From NCBI GenBank assembly GCA_002428325.1, contig DIVR01000042.1:1-59817 (forward strand): a stretch of DNA of 59,817 nucleotides, read 5' to 3'. Position numbers and translations under genes: made by a program. This stretch comes from a bacterium UBP4_UBA6127. GTDB lineage: Bacteria; UBP4; UBA4092. The notes beneath the pieces were generated by a model, which was given only the letters and a program-made list of their open reading frames with translations, ran no database searches and was not told the origin of the DNA. This document shows positions 44,313 to 53,054 of this stretch, in pieces (within the stretch, counting starts at the first letter, position 1; each line of letters begins with the position of its first letter).

Positions 44313-45701
44313 ATGAAAAAAACCTATAGATATCTTATTGCTACGGTCTTATTCTCGATTTTGACCCTGAATTGGGGATGGGCCGATATGGTTTTCCTTA
44401 AAAATGGGAAAATAATTGAAGGTCAGGTTAAATCTTCCGAAGGGAAAACCCTGTTGGTAGAAACCCCGGGGGGGACCGTGTCAGTTTTAAAGGAAATGGT
44501 GGACCGCATTCAGCATGAAGCCCCCAAAACGGAATTTACTAATTATATAATCGAAATCTGCTCTGAAATTAAAAAAGCGAATGCCGAAAGAGCCTTTAAT
44601 TACCTTCTGACCAAAGAATATACCAATGTCCATATGGTTTTTGAAAATCCCTATTATAAAGTCCAGATAGGCCCCTTTGTCCGTGAAGGCGATGCGATTA
44701 AAGCCGTCCAAACCATAAATTCTCTCAGTATCCCTTTTGCCAATCCCGAAGGCTCCAGAATTATCCAAATCAGCGCTAAACAGGTTTCTACTTTCTTTGA
44801 GTCCACTAAATCTAATGTTATTGAAACTAATATTGCCCTTGAAGAAAATGGAGCTAAAACTTATTCCGACTCATTCCAGCCTGGATTTCCTTCTTCTAAA
44901 GCTATTGATGGAAACCACCTGAGTCCCCAGAGCCGTTGGATCTCTGCGAATACTCCCGGAAGCCACTACTTGATTGTAGATTTTGGCGAAAATAAGATTT
45001 TTGACCGGATTGAGCTTTTTACCGGCGGAGAGATGGATTCCCAGTTCCTGGTTAGAAATTTTACAGTCCAGCACTGGGATGGCATTGAATGGCAGGATAT
45101 TGGGGGTGCCAGGGATAATTTGATTGAAAACCCTATCTTCAGTTTTGATCCGGTAACATCCAGCCGGGTCAGGGTCTATATTACCTCCAGTAATTATCTC
45201 GATAATGCGGCTAGAATATTAGAGCTGAAGGTTCTTAGTAAACAACGGATGGCTTTATCTCCCTTACCTATCGAGAAAAAGGTCCATTATGTGTTGGATG
45301 TGGCTGAACCTCCTTTTTTGCTGGAGGAACCCAGCCAACTGACAGTCAAATCAGGTGAATGGTACATCCTCCCGATCAGACTCACTTATGATATTGGAAC
45401 CCAGTCGGGACTCAATGCAGTCCTCTGGCCTGATTCCGAACAGTTTTGGTCTGATATGCGATTTCGTGAATACTTGGAAATCAATCCCAAAGCCTATAGT
45501 AAAACCCTCTCTTTTGATACTAAGAATTTAGATGTCATTCAAATTCTCTCTGGTATAGGTGATATTGAATTTACCCTGAAAAGCAAAGCGCCGGTAAAAC
45601 CAGGTAAATATTCCAAGAAAATCCGGTGTAACCTCTATAACCCCGGGAAATACGGCATTCAGAAAGTTAAAGAAATTCCCTTTGACTTGATTGTCGAATA
45701 A
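44313..45701 (+). CDS. Secreted discoidin (F5/8 type C)-domain protein
   Basis: The predicted 462-residue product has a signal peptide (MKKTYRYLIATVLFSILTLN, cleavage near GWA-DM). It then has a short beta module (MVFLKNGKIIEGQV), an SPOR-like stretch (YYKVQIGPFVREGDAIKAVQ) and an F5/8C-type sugar/lipid-binding domain (about 190-330: HYLIVDFGENKIFDRIELF). The C-terminal 140 residues are beta-rich and not recognised. ATG 44313 is preferred over 44262 for the signal peptide and an AGGAT upstream. It may bind cell-surface glycans. Confidence 0.65.
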   Translation: MKKTYRYLIATVLFSILTLNWGWADMVFLKNGKIIEGQVKSSEGKTLLVETPGGTVSVLKEMVDRIQHEAPKTEFTNYIIEICSEIKKANAERAFNYLLTKEYTNVHMVFENPYYKVQIGPFVREGDAIKAVQTINSLSIPFANPEGSRIIQISAKQVSTFFESTKSNVIETNIALEENGAKTYSDSFQPGFPSSKAIDGNHLSPQSRWISANTPGSHYLIVDFGENKIFDRIELFTGGEMDSQFLVRNFTVQHWDGIEWQDIGGARDNLIENPIFSFDPVTSSRVRVYITSSNYLDNAARILELKVLSKQRMALSPLPIEKKVHYVLDVAEPPFLLEEPSQLTVKSGEWYILPIRLTYDIGTQSGLNAVLWPDSEQFWSDMRFREYLEINPKAYSKTLSFDTKNLDVIQILSGIGDIEFTLKSKAPVKPGKYSKKIRCNLYNPGKYGIQKVKEIPFDLIVE

Positions 45702-45787
45702 ATCTCTTTTATGGATATTTTTCATGCCCCTTATCCTGGAATAACCTATTCCAATCTCCTTTAAAATCAGTCTCATAGAGACGTCCC

Positions 45788-45817
45788 TTGACAGAATTCA
45801 GCTTCAAATTGTAAAAT
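45788..45817 (+). promoter_or_regulatory. Promoter for rpsU-apt
   Basis: TTGACA (45788-45793), 18-bp spacer, TAAAAT (45812-45817), leaving a roughly 95-nt leader before rpsU. Confidence 0.65.
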
Positions 45818-45916
45818 ACTGTAGTAAAAATCTTTTTTTTCGATTATTTACATATTTACCATTATTCCCCGAAATCATAAGATTATATTCAGACAGACAG
45901 GGGGTGTCCCTACAAT

Positions 45917-46114
45917 ATGCCCGAGGTGCGGATTTCGGAAAACGAAACAATTGACCGCGCTTTAAAACGATTTAAGAAAGAATGCGAAAAACAAGGCATT
46001 ATGGCAGAAATCAAAAAGCGGGAATTCTATGAAAAACCCAGCGTTCGCCGCAAGAAAAAGAAATTGGCTGCCATTCGAAAAATCAAAAAGCGCGAAAACA
46101 AATTTAGAGGCTAA
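45917..46114 (+). CDS. rpsU: 30S ribosomal protein bS21
   Basis: This 65-residue, very basic protein follows the bS21 pattern: VRISENETIDRALKRFKKECE, then IKKREFYEKPSVRRKKKK. bS21 assists mRNA engagement on the 30S. GGGGGTG lies 11 nt before the ATG. A 21-bp gap separates it from apt, so they likely share a transcript. Confidence 0.96.
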   Translation: MPEVRISENETIDRALKRFKKECEKQGIMAEIKKREFYEKPSVRRKKKKLAAIRKIKKRENKFRG

Positions 46115-46135
46115 TCGTACTTAAGGAGTTCAATC

Positions 46136-46663
46136 GTGCCTGAATTAGAACAGGAATTGAACAAATTTATTCGAGACATACCAGATTTTCCAAAGCCAGG
46201 GGTGATATTCAAGGATATCACCCCTTTATTGCAGAATGCGGATGCATTCTGTAAGGCTATTGAATGGATGACCGAACCTTATCTCCAGAATCCGGTTGAT
46301 TATGTTCTGGGTGTGGAATCCCGAGGATTTGTCTTTGCTGCCGCGGCAGCCTATCGGCTGAAAACCGGTATCATCCCGGTTAGAAAACCCGGCAAACTCC
46401 CCTGGAAAACCCTTGAAGCATCTTATGCTCTGGAATATGGGACAGATCGGCTGCAGATTCATCAGGATGCCATTAAGCCAGGACAGAAAGTTCTGATTGT
46501 GGATGATGTGATGGCAACTGGCGGAACCGCCGCAGCTACGGCTAAATTGGTCCGTGAGCTGGGGGGAGATATTGTCGAAGCCTGCTTCTTGATTGAGTTG
46601 GATTTTCTTCACGGAAGAGATAAACTGAAAGATATTCCGCTTCGAACTCTCGTCCATTATTAA
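46136..46663 (+). CDS. apt: Adenine phosphoribosyltransferase
   Basis: Apt salvages adenine to AMP. The 175-residue protein starts at GTG 46136 with AAGGAG 9 nt upstream. FPKPGVIFKDITPLL, VESRGFVFAAAAAYRL, PVRKPGKLPW and the PRPP loop VLIVDDVMATGGTAAA are all present. It follows rpsU in one unit. Confidence 0.97.
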   Translation: MPELEQELNKFIRDIPDFPKPGVIFKDITPLLQNADAFCKAIEWMTEPYLQNPVDYVLGVESRGFVFAAAAAYRLKTGIIPVRKPGKLPWKTLEASYALEYGTDRLQIHQDAIKPGQKVLIVDDVMATGGTAAATAKLVRELGGDIVEACFLIELDFLHGRDKLKDIPLRTLVHY

Positions 46664-46700
46664 CGGTAATCTTCCTTATCAGGAAAATGTGAAATACCGT

Positions 46701-46729
46701 TTGCCTGTGAAGGGGGATTCCCCTATAAT
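46701..46729 (+). promoter_or_regulatory. Promoter for tRNA-Arg
   Basis: TTGCCT (46701-46706), 17-bp spacer, TATAAT (46724-46729), 81 nt before the mature tRNA. The spacer holds AGGGGGATTCCCCT, an inverted repeat that could be an operator. Confidence 0.6.
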
Positions 46730-46810
46730 ATCCTTTTGATTTGGAACCCGTGGCTGGGCGGGGTCGTCCAGCTTTATGGGCGAATCAACCGTTATAGGCC
46801 GCGGCATGGG

Positions 46811-46887
46811 GCGCCCGTAGCTCAGTTGGATAGAGCAGCGGTTTCCTAAACCGTTGGTCAGGGGTTCAAGTCCCTTCGGGCGCACCA
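46811..46887 (+). tRNA. tRNA-Arg (anticodon CCU)
   Basis: GCGCCCG (46811-46817) pairs with CGGGCGC for the acceptor stem; D-loop AGTTGGATA, anticodon loop TTCCTAA (anticodon CCU, reads AGG), T-loop TTCAAGT and an encoded 3' CCA (46885-46887) are all visible in 77 nt. The 5' leader from the promoter is about 75 nt. Confidence 0.95.
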
Positions 46888-46930
46888 AAATTTATCTCCA
46901 TGATCTATTTGGAAAAGGAAGCAGCACTGT

Positions 46931-47641
46931 ATGGCAAAGATTAAAATTGATAAACATGTCATTAAAGAAAATGAATTAGACAAAGTAATTCAAAATTTCA
47001 AGAATTTCATTTCTCAAGACCCCAAAAAAGTCCTTATCCCTGCAGGCATTATCATTGTCTTACTGGCAGGCGGCATTGGCATCAGCAAATATTATAATTC
47101 TCAAAGCCAAAAAGCCTCCTGGAGTTTTATGGAAGCCCAGGCTCTCTACTCTCAGGCCCTTTCCACTCCGGATAAGAGCACCCAGTTGATTCAATTGAAT
47201 AAATGCCGTGATTCTTTCAAAAAAATCAGCGAATCTTACAGCATGAGCAAAGAAGGTAAAACCGCCAAGGTATATCTGGCTGATTGTTATTATCATTCAG
47301 GCAAATATGATGATGCCATCAAAACGTATAAAGAAGCGATTTCATCCGGAGCCCCGAAAATATCAGCTGCTTGGGCTCAAATGTCTATCGGTTATTCTTA
47401 CCTGAATAAGAATGACTATAAAACCGCACTGGCTGAGTTCCAGAAAGTCGCATCAAATTATCCGGAATCCTTCCTGGTCCCCATGGCAAAACTTCAAATA
47501 GGTAATTGTTACGAGAAAACCAATGATTTTGCCAAAGCTAAAGAAACCTATGAAACTATTGTTAAAACCTATGCCGATACCTCTTGGCAAAAAGAGGCGG
47601 AAGCCCGGTTATCAGCTGTTGCTAGTATGTCGCAAGGTTAA
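46931..47641 (+). CDS. Membrane-anchored TPR protein
   Basis: The 236-residue protein has a cytoplasmic start, one membrane helix (about 36-54) and TPR-like repeats on the periplasmic side (FKKISESYSMSKEGK, DCYYHSGKYDDAIKTYKEA, SYLNKNDYKTALAEFQKV, NDFAKAKETYETI). The layout resembles YfgM, which aids outer-membrane protein traffic. It starts 43 nt after tRNA-Arg. A second TPR gene follows 30 bp on. Confidence 0.75.
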   Translation: MAKIKIDKHVIKENELDKVIQNFKNFISQDPKKVLIPAGIIIVLLAGGIGISKYYNSQSQKASWSFMEAQALYSQALSTPDKSTQLIQLNKCRDSFKKISESYSMSKEGKTAKVYLADCYYHSGKYDDAIKTYKEAISSGAPKISAAWAQMSIGYSYLNKNDYKTALAEFQKVASNYPESFLVPMAKLQIGNCYEKTNDFAKAKETYETIVKTYADTSWQKEAEARLSAVASMSQG

Positions 47642-47671
47642 TCAACCTAACTATTAATGAGGATTAATTCT

Positions 47672-48313
47672 ATGAAACTCAGCATTCCGGGAATAACATC
47701 ATTGATTCTGACAGCCTGTCTGGCCGCTACTCTTTGGGCCGCAGAAGATACGACTTCAGCCAATCTTTCCAAAGATTCCGTTGAAATCCGACTGGATAAC
47801 GCCAATCAATCCCTGAAAGAACAGAATTATGACCAGGCTATTTCAGAGTTGATTAAGGTAATTAAACAGCAGCAGGAAACAATCGATGCATTAAAGAAAG
47901 ACCGTTCGGTGATGACACCCCCAGCTCCGGGACCGAATGCCACCCAGGAAGAAAAAGAAAATTTCCTGAAACAAATCAGTAAAAGCCTTCCCTTTATCGG
48001 TGGAGGCTTGGGTGATGCAGAAGAACAGTGGAAAAAGGCCTATCAACTCCAGCATCAAGCTATTTTTGACCTTTCCCGAAAAGCGGCCATACCTGTTTTT
48101 GAAGAAGCCATCAAAGAATTCCGTGTTTTAGTGGATTACTATCCTCACTCAAAACGGGCCCCTCAATCTCAGCGACAGATTGCCTGGATCTACCAGACCC
48201 AGTTGAAAGATGAGGGAAAAGCTCTGGTGGAATGGAAAAAACTGATTGATTTATATCCAAACAGCACTTATGCTTCTGAGGCTCATTCTTTCACCGGCGA
48301 ATATCGGCGATAA
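47672..48313 (+). CDS. Secreted TPR-like protein (CpoB-like)
   Basis: The 213-residue product has a signal peptide (MKLSIPGITSLILTACLA, cleavage near WAAED), a short coiled coil (SLKEQNYDQAISELIKVIK) and C-terminal TPR-like units (FRVLVDYYPHSKRAPQSQRQ, WKKLIDLYPNSTYASEA) like CpoB/YbgF. ATG 47672 was chosen for the signal peptide and a GAGGA upstream. It likely works with the preceding TPR protein in the envelope. Confidence 0.65.
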   Translation: MKLSIPGITSLILTACLAATLWAAEDTTSANLSKDSVEIRLDNANQSLKEQNYDQAISELIKVIKQQQETIDALKKDRSVMTPPAPGPNATQEEKENFLKQISKSLPFIGGGLGDAEEQWKKAYQLQHQAIFDLSRKAAIPVFEEAIKEFRVLVDYYPHSKRAPQSQRQIAWIYQTQLKDEGKALVEWKKLIDLYPNSTYASEAHSFTGEYRR

Positions 48314-48341
48314 TCCTCGGAATACTTTAAATTCTGACATT

Positions 48342-48374
48342 CAAATCTCCTGTCGGCCAGCGACAGGAGATTTG
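48342..48374 (+). terminator. Perfect 14-bp hairpin between TPR gene and ctpA
   Basis: CAAATCTCCTGTCG (48342-48355) pairs fully with CGACAGGAGATTTG (48361-48374) over a 5-nt loop. It lacks a long T-run after it, so it may stabilise or attenuate rather than terminate. The ctpA ATG lies 29 nt on. Confidence 0.5.
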
Positions 48375-48403
48375 AGTATCTTGATACCCAAGGGAGTGTC
48401 TCT

Positions 48404-49771
48404 ATGCAACCCCACCTTTCCAAACGTCTCAAAATATCAATAATCGTAGTTATCCTGGTTGTTATCTCACTGGCTGTTGGCAGTGGATTTTCCAAATCCC
48501 GAGATACTGCTAATTCGGAAATCTTTGATGGGTTACAGCTGTTTGCTGAGGTCCTCAATAAAATTCAGGCCAATTATGTTGAAGAAGTCCAGCCTAAGAA
48601 ACTTATCTATGGCGCCATCAAAGGCATGGTTTCAACCCTCGACCCTTACAGCCAATTCATGGATACTGACCAGTATGAAGAACTGGAAACTGATACCAAA
48701 GGCGAATTTGGCGGGTTGGGAATCCATATTGTCATGAAAGATAACTGGCTGACAGTTGAATCTCCCATGGAAGGGACCCCGGCTTTTAAATCCGGTATCA
48801 AAGCAAAAGACCGGATCATCGAGATTGATGATAAGACTACCGAAGGAATTACCCTGGAACAGGCAGTTAAAAAACTTCGTGGACCCAAAGGCAGCAAAGT
48901 TAAACTGCTTATTGAACGAGTGGGCATGAAAAAACCGCTGGCCTTTTCTATTACTCGAGATATTATTCTTCTGGAAAGTGTTACCAGCCGGATGTTTGAT
49001 GGGAATATGAAGATTGCCTATATCCGCATCAAGGAATTCCGGGAAAAAACAGCGGAAGATTTAGCCCTGACTTTACAAAATCTCCAGAAGGAAGGCATGG
49101 AAGCAATCATTCTGGATCTACGATATAATCCCGGGGGACTGCTGAAATCCTCGATTGAAGTATCCGACCTTTTTCTGCCTGAAAATAAGATTGTCGTCAG
49201 CACCAAGGGTCGGGCTCCGGGGAATGACCAGGAATATAGAACCGGTAATGGAAACAACAAGTATTTGAATCTCCCTATGGTCTGCCTGGTGAATGAAGGG
49301 TCTGCCAGCGCGGCTGAAATTGTCGCCGGATGCCTTCAGGACCAGAAACGCGCCATCCTGATTGGACCGGCTGGGAAGAAAACCTATGGGAAAGGGTCTG
49401 TTCAAGCGGTTATGGAATTAAGGAATAAAACCGCCCTTCGATTGACCACAGCGAAATACTTTACCCCCAGCGGACGTTCTATCCATGGAGAAGGTTTGAA
49501 ACCGGATATTGAGGTTCCTATCCCTAAGGATACAGAAGATTCCATCATGCTGGCCGGGAAACTGGGTGAACTTAAAGTCCCCAAAGTTACCTTGACCATT
49601 AATGATGATTCAACCGTCAGATTCGATACCAGTGAAACTGAAAAAGTTGAAGATGTCCAATTAGTAGAAGCCCTAAAAATACTTAAAATTTCTGAGTATT
49701 TCAAAAATCCCGGGACAGTGGATTTACCGGTAATAAGCCAATCCACAACAACCACCGCCCAAACCAAATAA
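48404..49771 (+). CDS. ctpA: S41 family C-terminal processing peptidase
   Basis: CtpA/Prc trims protein C-termini in the periplasm. The 455-residue protein has one membrane helix (about 9-29), a PDZ domain (about 95-170, with GIKAKDRIIEIDDKTTEG) and the S41 catalytic part. NEGSASAAEIVAG holds the Ser nucleophile and TYGKGSVQAVMEL the Lys. AAGGGAG precedes the ATG. It follows two TPR genes. Confidence 0.95.
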   Translation: MQPHLSKRLKISIIVVILVVISLAVGSGFSKSRDTANSEIFDGLQLFAEVLNKIQANYVEEVQPKKLIYGAIKGMVSTLDPYSQFMDTDQYEELETDTKGEFGGLGIHIVMKDNWLTVESPMEGTPAFKSGIKAKDRIIEIDDKTTEGITLEQAVKKLRGPKGSKVKLLIERVGMKKPLAFSITRDIILLESVTSRMFDGNMKIAYIRIKEFREKTAEDLALTLQNLQKEGMEAIILDLRYNPGGLLKSSIEVSDLFLPENKIVVSTKGRAPGNDQEYRTGNGNNKYLNLPMVCLVNEGSASAAEIVAGCLQDQKRAILIGPAGKKTYGKGSVQAVMELRNKTALRLTTAKYFTPSGRSIHGEGLKPDIEVPIPKDTEDSIMLAGKLGELKVPKVTLTINDDSTVRFDTSETEKVEDVQLVEALKILKISEYFKNPGTVDLPVISQSTTTTAQTK

Positions 49772-49787
49772 GATTCTGACCTTTTAT

Positions 49788-49830
49788 GGAGGCTGTCCTG
49801 TGAACTGAATGGTTGACAGGACAGCCCTCC
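49788..49830 (+). terminator. Hairpin after ctpA
   Basis: GGCTGTCCTGT (49791-49801) pairs with ACAGGACAGCC (49816-49826), extended by GGA/TCC with one bulge. The tail is only weakly T-rich. Confidence 0.5.
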
Positions 49831-49915
49831 CAGATTTATGTTTAAGCATAATTAATTCAATTAATTAATTATCCAATAGTATCTTTCATTTTTTTTGTTA
49901 AAGGAGCATACCGCC

Positions 49916-50959
49916 ATGGCAGGTCAATTATTCAAGGTTATCCTGTTAATTCTTGTTACAGCAATTCTGGGAGGATGCAGCGGGCAGAACCCCTCATCCA
50001 CTATTGATAATAAAGAAAAAATCCAGGTTGGACTGGTTTTTGATATCGGAGGACTTGGAGACAAATCCTTTAATGACCAGGCTTACACAGGGTTGAAAAA
50101 GGCCGCGGCTGAATACTCATTGGAAATGGGTAAAGATATTGAATATTTAGAACCGGCGGAAGCCGCCGACAGAGAAACAGCCCTTCGACAGATGGCTTCA
50201 AAAAAGAAAGCTCTCATTTTTGGTATCGGATTTATTTTTTCGGAGGATGTGAACCGGGTTGCTAAAGATTTCCCGGAAACAAAATTTGCTTGTGTGGACT
50301 ATGTTTCCCCGGCTAATGAAGCAGATATTCCGCCTAATGTGGTCGGTTTAAAGTATAAAGAAGAAGAAGGAGCTTTCCTGGTGGGAGCCTTGGCATCCCT
50401 GGTTACCAAGACCAATAAAATAGGGTTTGTGGGGGGGATGCAGAGTCCCTTGATTAAGAAATTCGAAGCCGGTTACAAGGCAGGCGCCCATTATGCGAAT
50501 CCTAAATGTGTGGTGATTGCCAATTATGCCGGAATGACCCCGGACGCTTTTAAAAATCCTTCCAAAGGCAAAGAGTTGGCCCTTTCCATCTATGACAAGG
50601 GTGCGGATATTATTTTCCATGCCTCCGGTTCAACGGGATTGGGAGTTTTTGAAGCCGCCCGGGATAAGAAAAAACTGGCTATCGGAGTTGATGCTGACCA
50701 ATATGATGAGGCCCCGGGATATATCCTGACCAGCATGATTAAAAAAGTGGATGTGTCTGTTTTTGAAGAAGTCAAAGCGGTTCATGACAACAATTTCGCC
50801 AATGGGATTCGGGTATTTGATTTAGCCTCGGGTGGCATCGACTATATCTATAATGATAAAAATAAAAACCTGATTACCGAAGATACCCATCAGAAAATCG
50901 AGGCTATCCGGCAGAAAATCATTAATGGCGAAATTAAAGTTCCCTCATCCTTAGATTAA
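49916..50959 (+). CDS. BMP-family lipoprotein (nucleoside-type ABC substrate-binding)
   Basis: The 347-residue product begins with a lipoprotein signal (lipobox ILGGC). The mature protein matches the BMP/PnrA family: VGLVFDIGGLGDKSFNDQAY, GIGFIFSEDVNRVAKDFP, IGFVGGMQSPLIKKFEAGY and a C-terminal EEVKAVHDN region. Such proteins bind nucleosides or riboflavin for a BmpA-NupA/YufO-type importer. ATG 49916 was chosen for the AAGGAG 9 nt upstream. It is the first gene of the transporter cluster. Confidence 0.92.
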   Translation: MAGQLFKVILLILVTAILGGCSGQNPSSTIDNKEKIQVGLVFDIGGLGDKSFNDQAYTGLKKAAAEYSLEMGKDIEYLEPAEAADRETALRQMASKKKALIFGIGFIFSEDVNRVAKDFPETKFACVDYVSPANEADIPPNVVGLKYKEEEGAFLVGALASLVTKTNKIGFVGGMQSPLIKKFEAGYKAGAHYANPKCVVIANYAGMTPDAFKNPSKGKELALSIYDKGADIIFHASGSTGLGVFEAARDKKKLAIGVDADQYDEAPGYILTSMIKKVDVSVFEEVKAVHDNNFANGIRVFDLASGGIDYIYNDKNKNLITEDTHQKIEAIRQKIINGEIKVPSSLD

Positions 50960-50994
50960 GAATTCAGGTATGGAGACTCTTTTGGCAGCCAGCA

Positions 50995-52521
50995 ATGAAT
51001 GAATTTGTCATTGAATTAAAGAATCTTTCCAAGTCATTCGGTAATGTTCGTGCCAATGATGATATTACCCTTTCCATCCGGAAAGGAGAAATAATGGCAT
51101 TGGTAGGGGAAAACGGCGCAGGAAAGACAACCCTTATGAAACTGCTATTTGGGTTGTTGCGCCCGGACTCGGGAGATATTTTAATTCATGGTAATAAAGT
51201 ATCCCCTAAATCTCCTGCAGATACCATCTCCCTGGGTATTGGCATGGTGCATCAACATTTCATGCTGGTTCCCCCATTTACCGTAACCGAAAATGTTATT
51301 TTGGGAACCGAACCCCGGCAGTACAGGATTTTTATCAATGAAAAAACCTCTCGGGAATCCTTAAAAAAAGTATCTGACCATTATGGTTTCAATCTGGACC
51401 CCCAGGCCCGAATAGAAACCCTCGGCGTGGGAGTGGAACAACGGGTCGAAATCATCAAGACTCTCTATCGTAAGGCTTCTATCCTGATTTTGGATGAACC
51501 CACAGCCGTATTAACTCCCCAGGAAACAGATGAATTGTTTGATATGCTCAGGCAGTTCCGGTCGGAGGGAAAGACCCTCCTTTTTATCAGCCATAAATTA
51601 GATGAAGTCCTGGCTATTTCTGACCGGATCACGGTCATGCGGGCGGGCAAGATAACCGGCCAATTGGACACGCCCCAAACCAATAAAGAAGAAATTGCCC
51701 GATTAATGGTGGGAAGAGATGTCATCCTCAGAGTCTCAAAAGAGAAAGCCCAGCCTGGAGATTCAGTCTTGGAAATCAAAAACCTCTATATTCGTAACTC
51801 CAGGAAACAGGAGGCTGTCAGGGGAATTTCCCTGCACCTTTGCGAAGGTGAGATATTGGGAATTGCCGGAGTGGAAGGAAATGGACAAACAGAACTGGCT
51901 GAAGCCCTGACCGGACTGAGGCCTATCCTTAAAGGCGAGGTATTGCTCAAGGGAATATTGATCAATAAGCAATCGACCCGGCAAAGGTTCGACTCAGGAT
52001 TGGCGCATATCCCTGAAGACAGGCTTCAGCGAGGATTAATCACTGAATTTACTCTCCAGGAAAACTTGATGCTGGGCAGGCATCAGCATCCTTCTTTTCA
52101 ATCCCATGGATTTCAGAATAGAGAGAACATCCATAAAGAATCAACCCGGCTGGTAGAAGAATATGATATCCGTCCGACTGAACTTAACCGGTTGGGAAGG
52201 CAATTCTCCGGAGGTAATCAGCAGAAAATTATTGTCGCCAGAGAACTGGCTAAAAACCCTGTCTGCCTGGTCGCTGTCCAACCAACCCGGGGCGTGGATA
52301 TTGGCGCTATTGAATTCATTCATCGACAGATGATAGCGGCCAGAAATAAGGGGGTGGGAGTCTTATTGATTTCTGCCGACCTGTCAGAAATACTGTCTCT
52401 TTCCGACCGGATAGCGGTTATTTATAATGGGGAAATTATGGGGTTGTTGGAGGCATCAGAAGCAGACGAGCGAAAACTGGGATTAATGATGACGGGAACC
52501 CGGCTGGCTGAATCTGCCTGA
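50995..52521 (+). CDS. Nucleoside-type ABC transporter ATPase (dual ABC)
   Basis: The 508-residue protein carries two ABC domains. The first has Walker A GENGAGKTT (about 39-47), the degenerate signature LGVGVEQR and LILDEPTAVL. The second has the degenerate Walker A GVEGNGQTEL, QFSGGNQQKIIVARELA and the switch VAVQPTRGVDIG, as in YufO/XylG/RbsA-type subunits. This layout is typical of the BMP nucleoside transporters. It follows the BMP lipoprotein and precedes a small membrane gene. Confidence 0.93.
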   Translation: MNEFVIELKNLSKSFGNVRANDDITLSIRKGEIMALVGENGAGKTTLMKLLFGLLRPDSGDILIHGNKVSPKSPADTISLGIGMVHQHFMLVPPFTVTENVILGTEPRQYRIFINEKTSRESLKKVSDHYGFNLDPQARIETLGVGVEQRVEIIKTLYRKASILILDEPTAVLTPQETDELFDMLRQFRSEGKTLLFISHKLDEVLAISDRITVMRAGKITGQLDTPQTNKEEIARLMVGRDVILRVSKEKAQPGDSVLEIKNLYIRNSRKQEAVRGISLHLCEGEILGIAGVEGNGQTELAEALTGLRPILKGEVLLKGILINKQSTRQRFDSGLAHIPEDRLQRGLITEFTLQENLMLGRHQHPSFQSHGFQNRENIHKESTRLVEEYDIRPTELNRLGRQFSGGNQQKIIVARELAKNPVCLVAVQPTRGVDIGAIEFIHRQMIAARNKGVGVLLISADLSEILSLSDRIAVIYNGEIMGLLEASEADERKLGLMMTGTRLAESA

Positions 52522-52546
52522 ATCAATTCTTATTGGAAGGATTATT

Positions 52547-53047
52547 GTGATTGAATTAGCGTTTGTTTGGACTTATCGTTTTCTAATATTTATTTTTACT
52601 TATATCGTCTCCAGCCGGATTATATCCATCCCTGTAGCTTTGGCGCTCCATTTCCCTCATTATGTCGTATTTACCATGGTCTTTCTTCTGGATATGCTGC
52701 AAATCCCCATGTTCCATCATATATTTTCCAAGGGAATCCCGCAGATATGGTTTATCCGAAAACTCTTTTCATTCCTCCCCTCCCAGGAAAAAGTCGAAAA
52801 CAGCAGGCTGGGAAAATTAGCTCAGCATCTGGGCGGAGTGGGTATTATGCTGATTACGGCCAGTCCCTCATTTGGCGGAGGTATCTGGTCAGGAGTCCTG
52901 ATAGCCCAGGTACTGAGAATGGATTATAAGAAAAGCTTTTTCTATATCGGAGTAGGAAGCCTCTTGGGGACTATCGTCCTTGTTTATGGATACCAGGCTC
53001 TTTACCATATCCTGGAATACTGCATACAGGTAGCAAAATTATCCTGA
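52547..53047 (+). CDS. Small multi-pass membrane protein (Sm_multidrug_ex-like)
   Basis: The 166-residue protein starts at GTG 52547 (GGAAGG upstream). It has about four hydrophobic segments and GGVGIMLITASPSFGGGIWSG followed by LGTIVLVYGY, resembling the putative small multidrug export family. It is embedded between the ATPase and permease genes, where a second permease would be expected. It may be a transporter accessory; function is unknown. Confidence 0.65.
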   Translation: MIELAFVWTYRFLIFIFTYIVSSRIISIPVALALHFPHYVVFTMVFLLDMLQIPMFHHIFSKGIPQIWFIRKLFSFLPSQEKVENSRLGKLAQHLGGVGIMLITASPSFGGGIWSGVLIAQVLRMDYKKSFFYIGVGSLLGTIVLVYGYQALYHILEYCIQVAKLS

Positions 53048-53054
53048 TACTCTT

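Noticed and set aside
46679..46888. Reverse-strand ORF over the tRNA
   Set aside because: It covers tRNA-Arg and its promoter; it is a chance frame.
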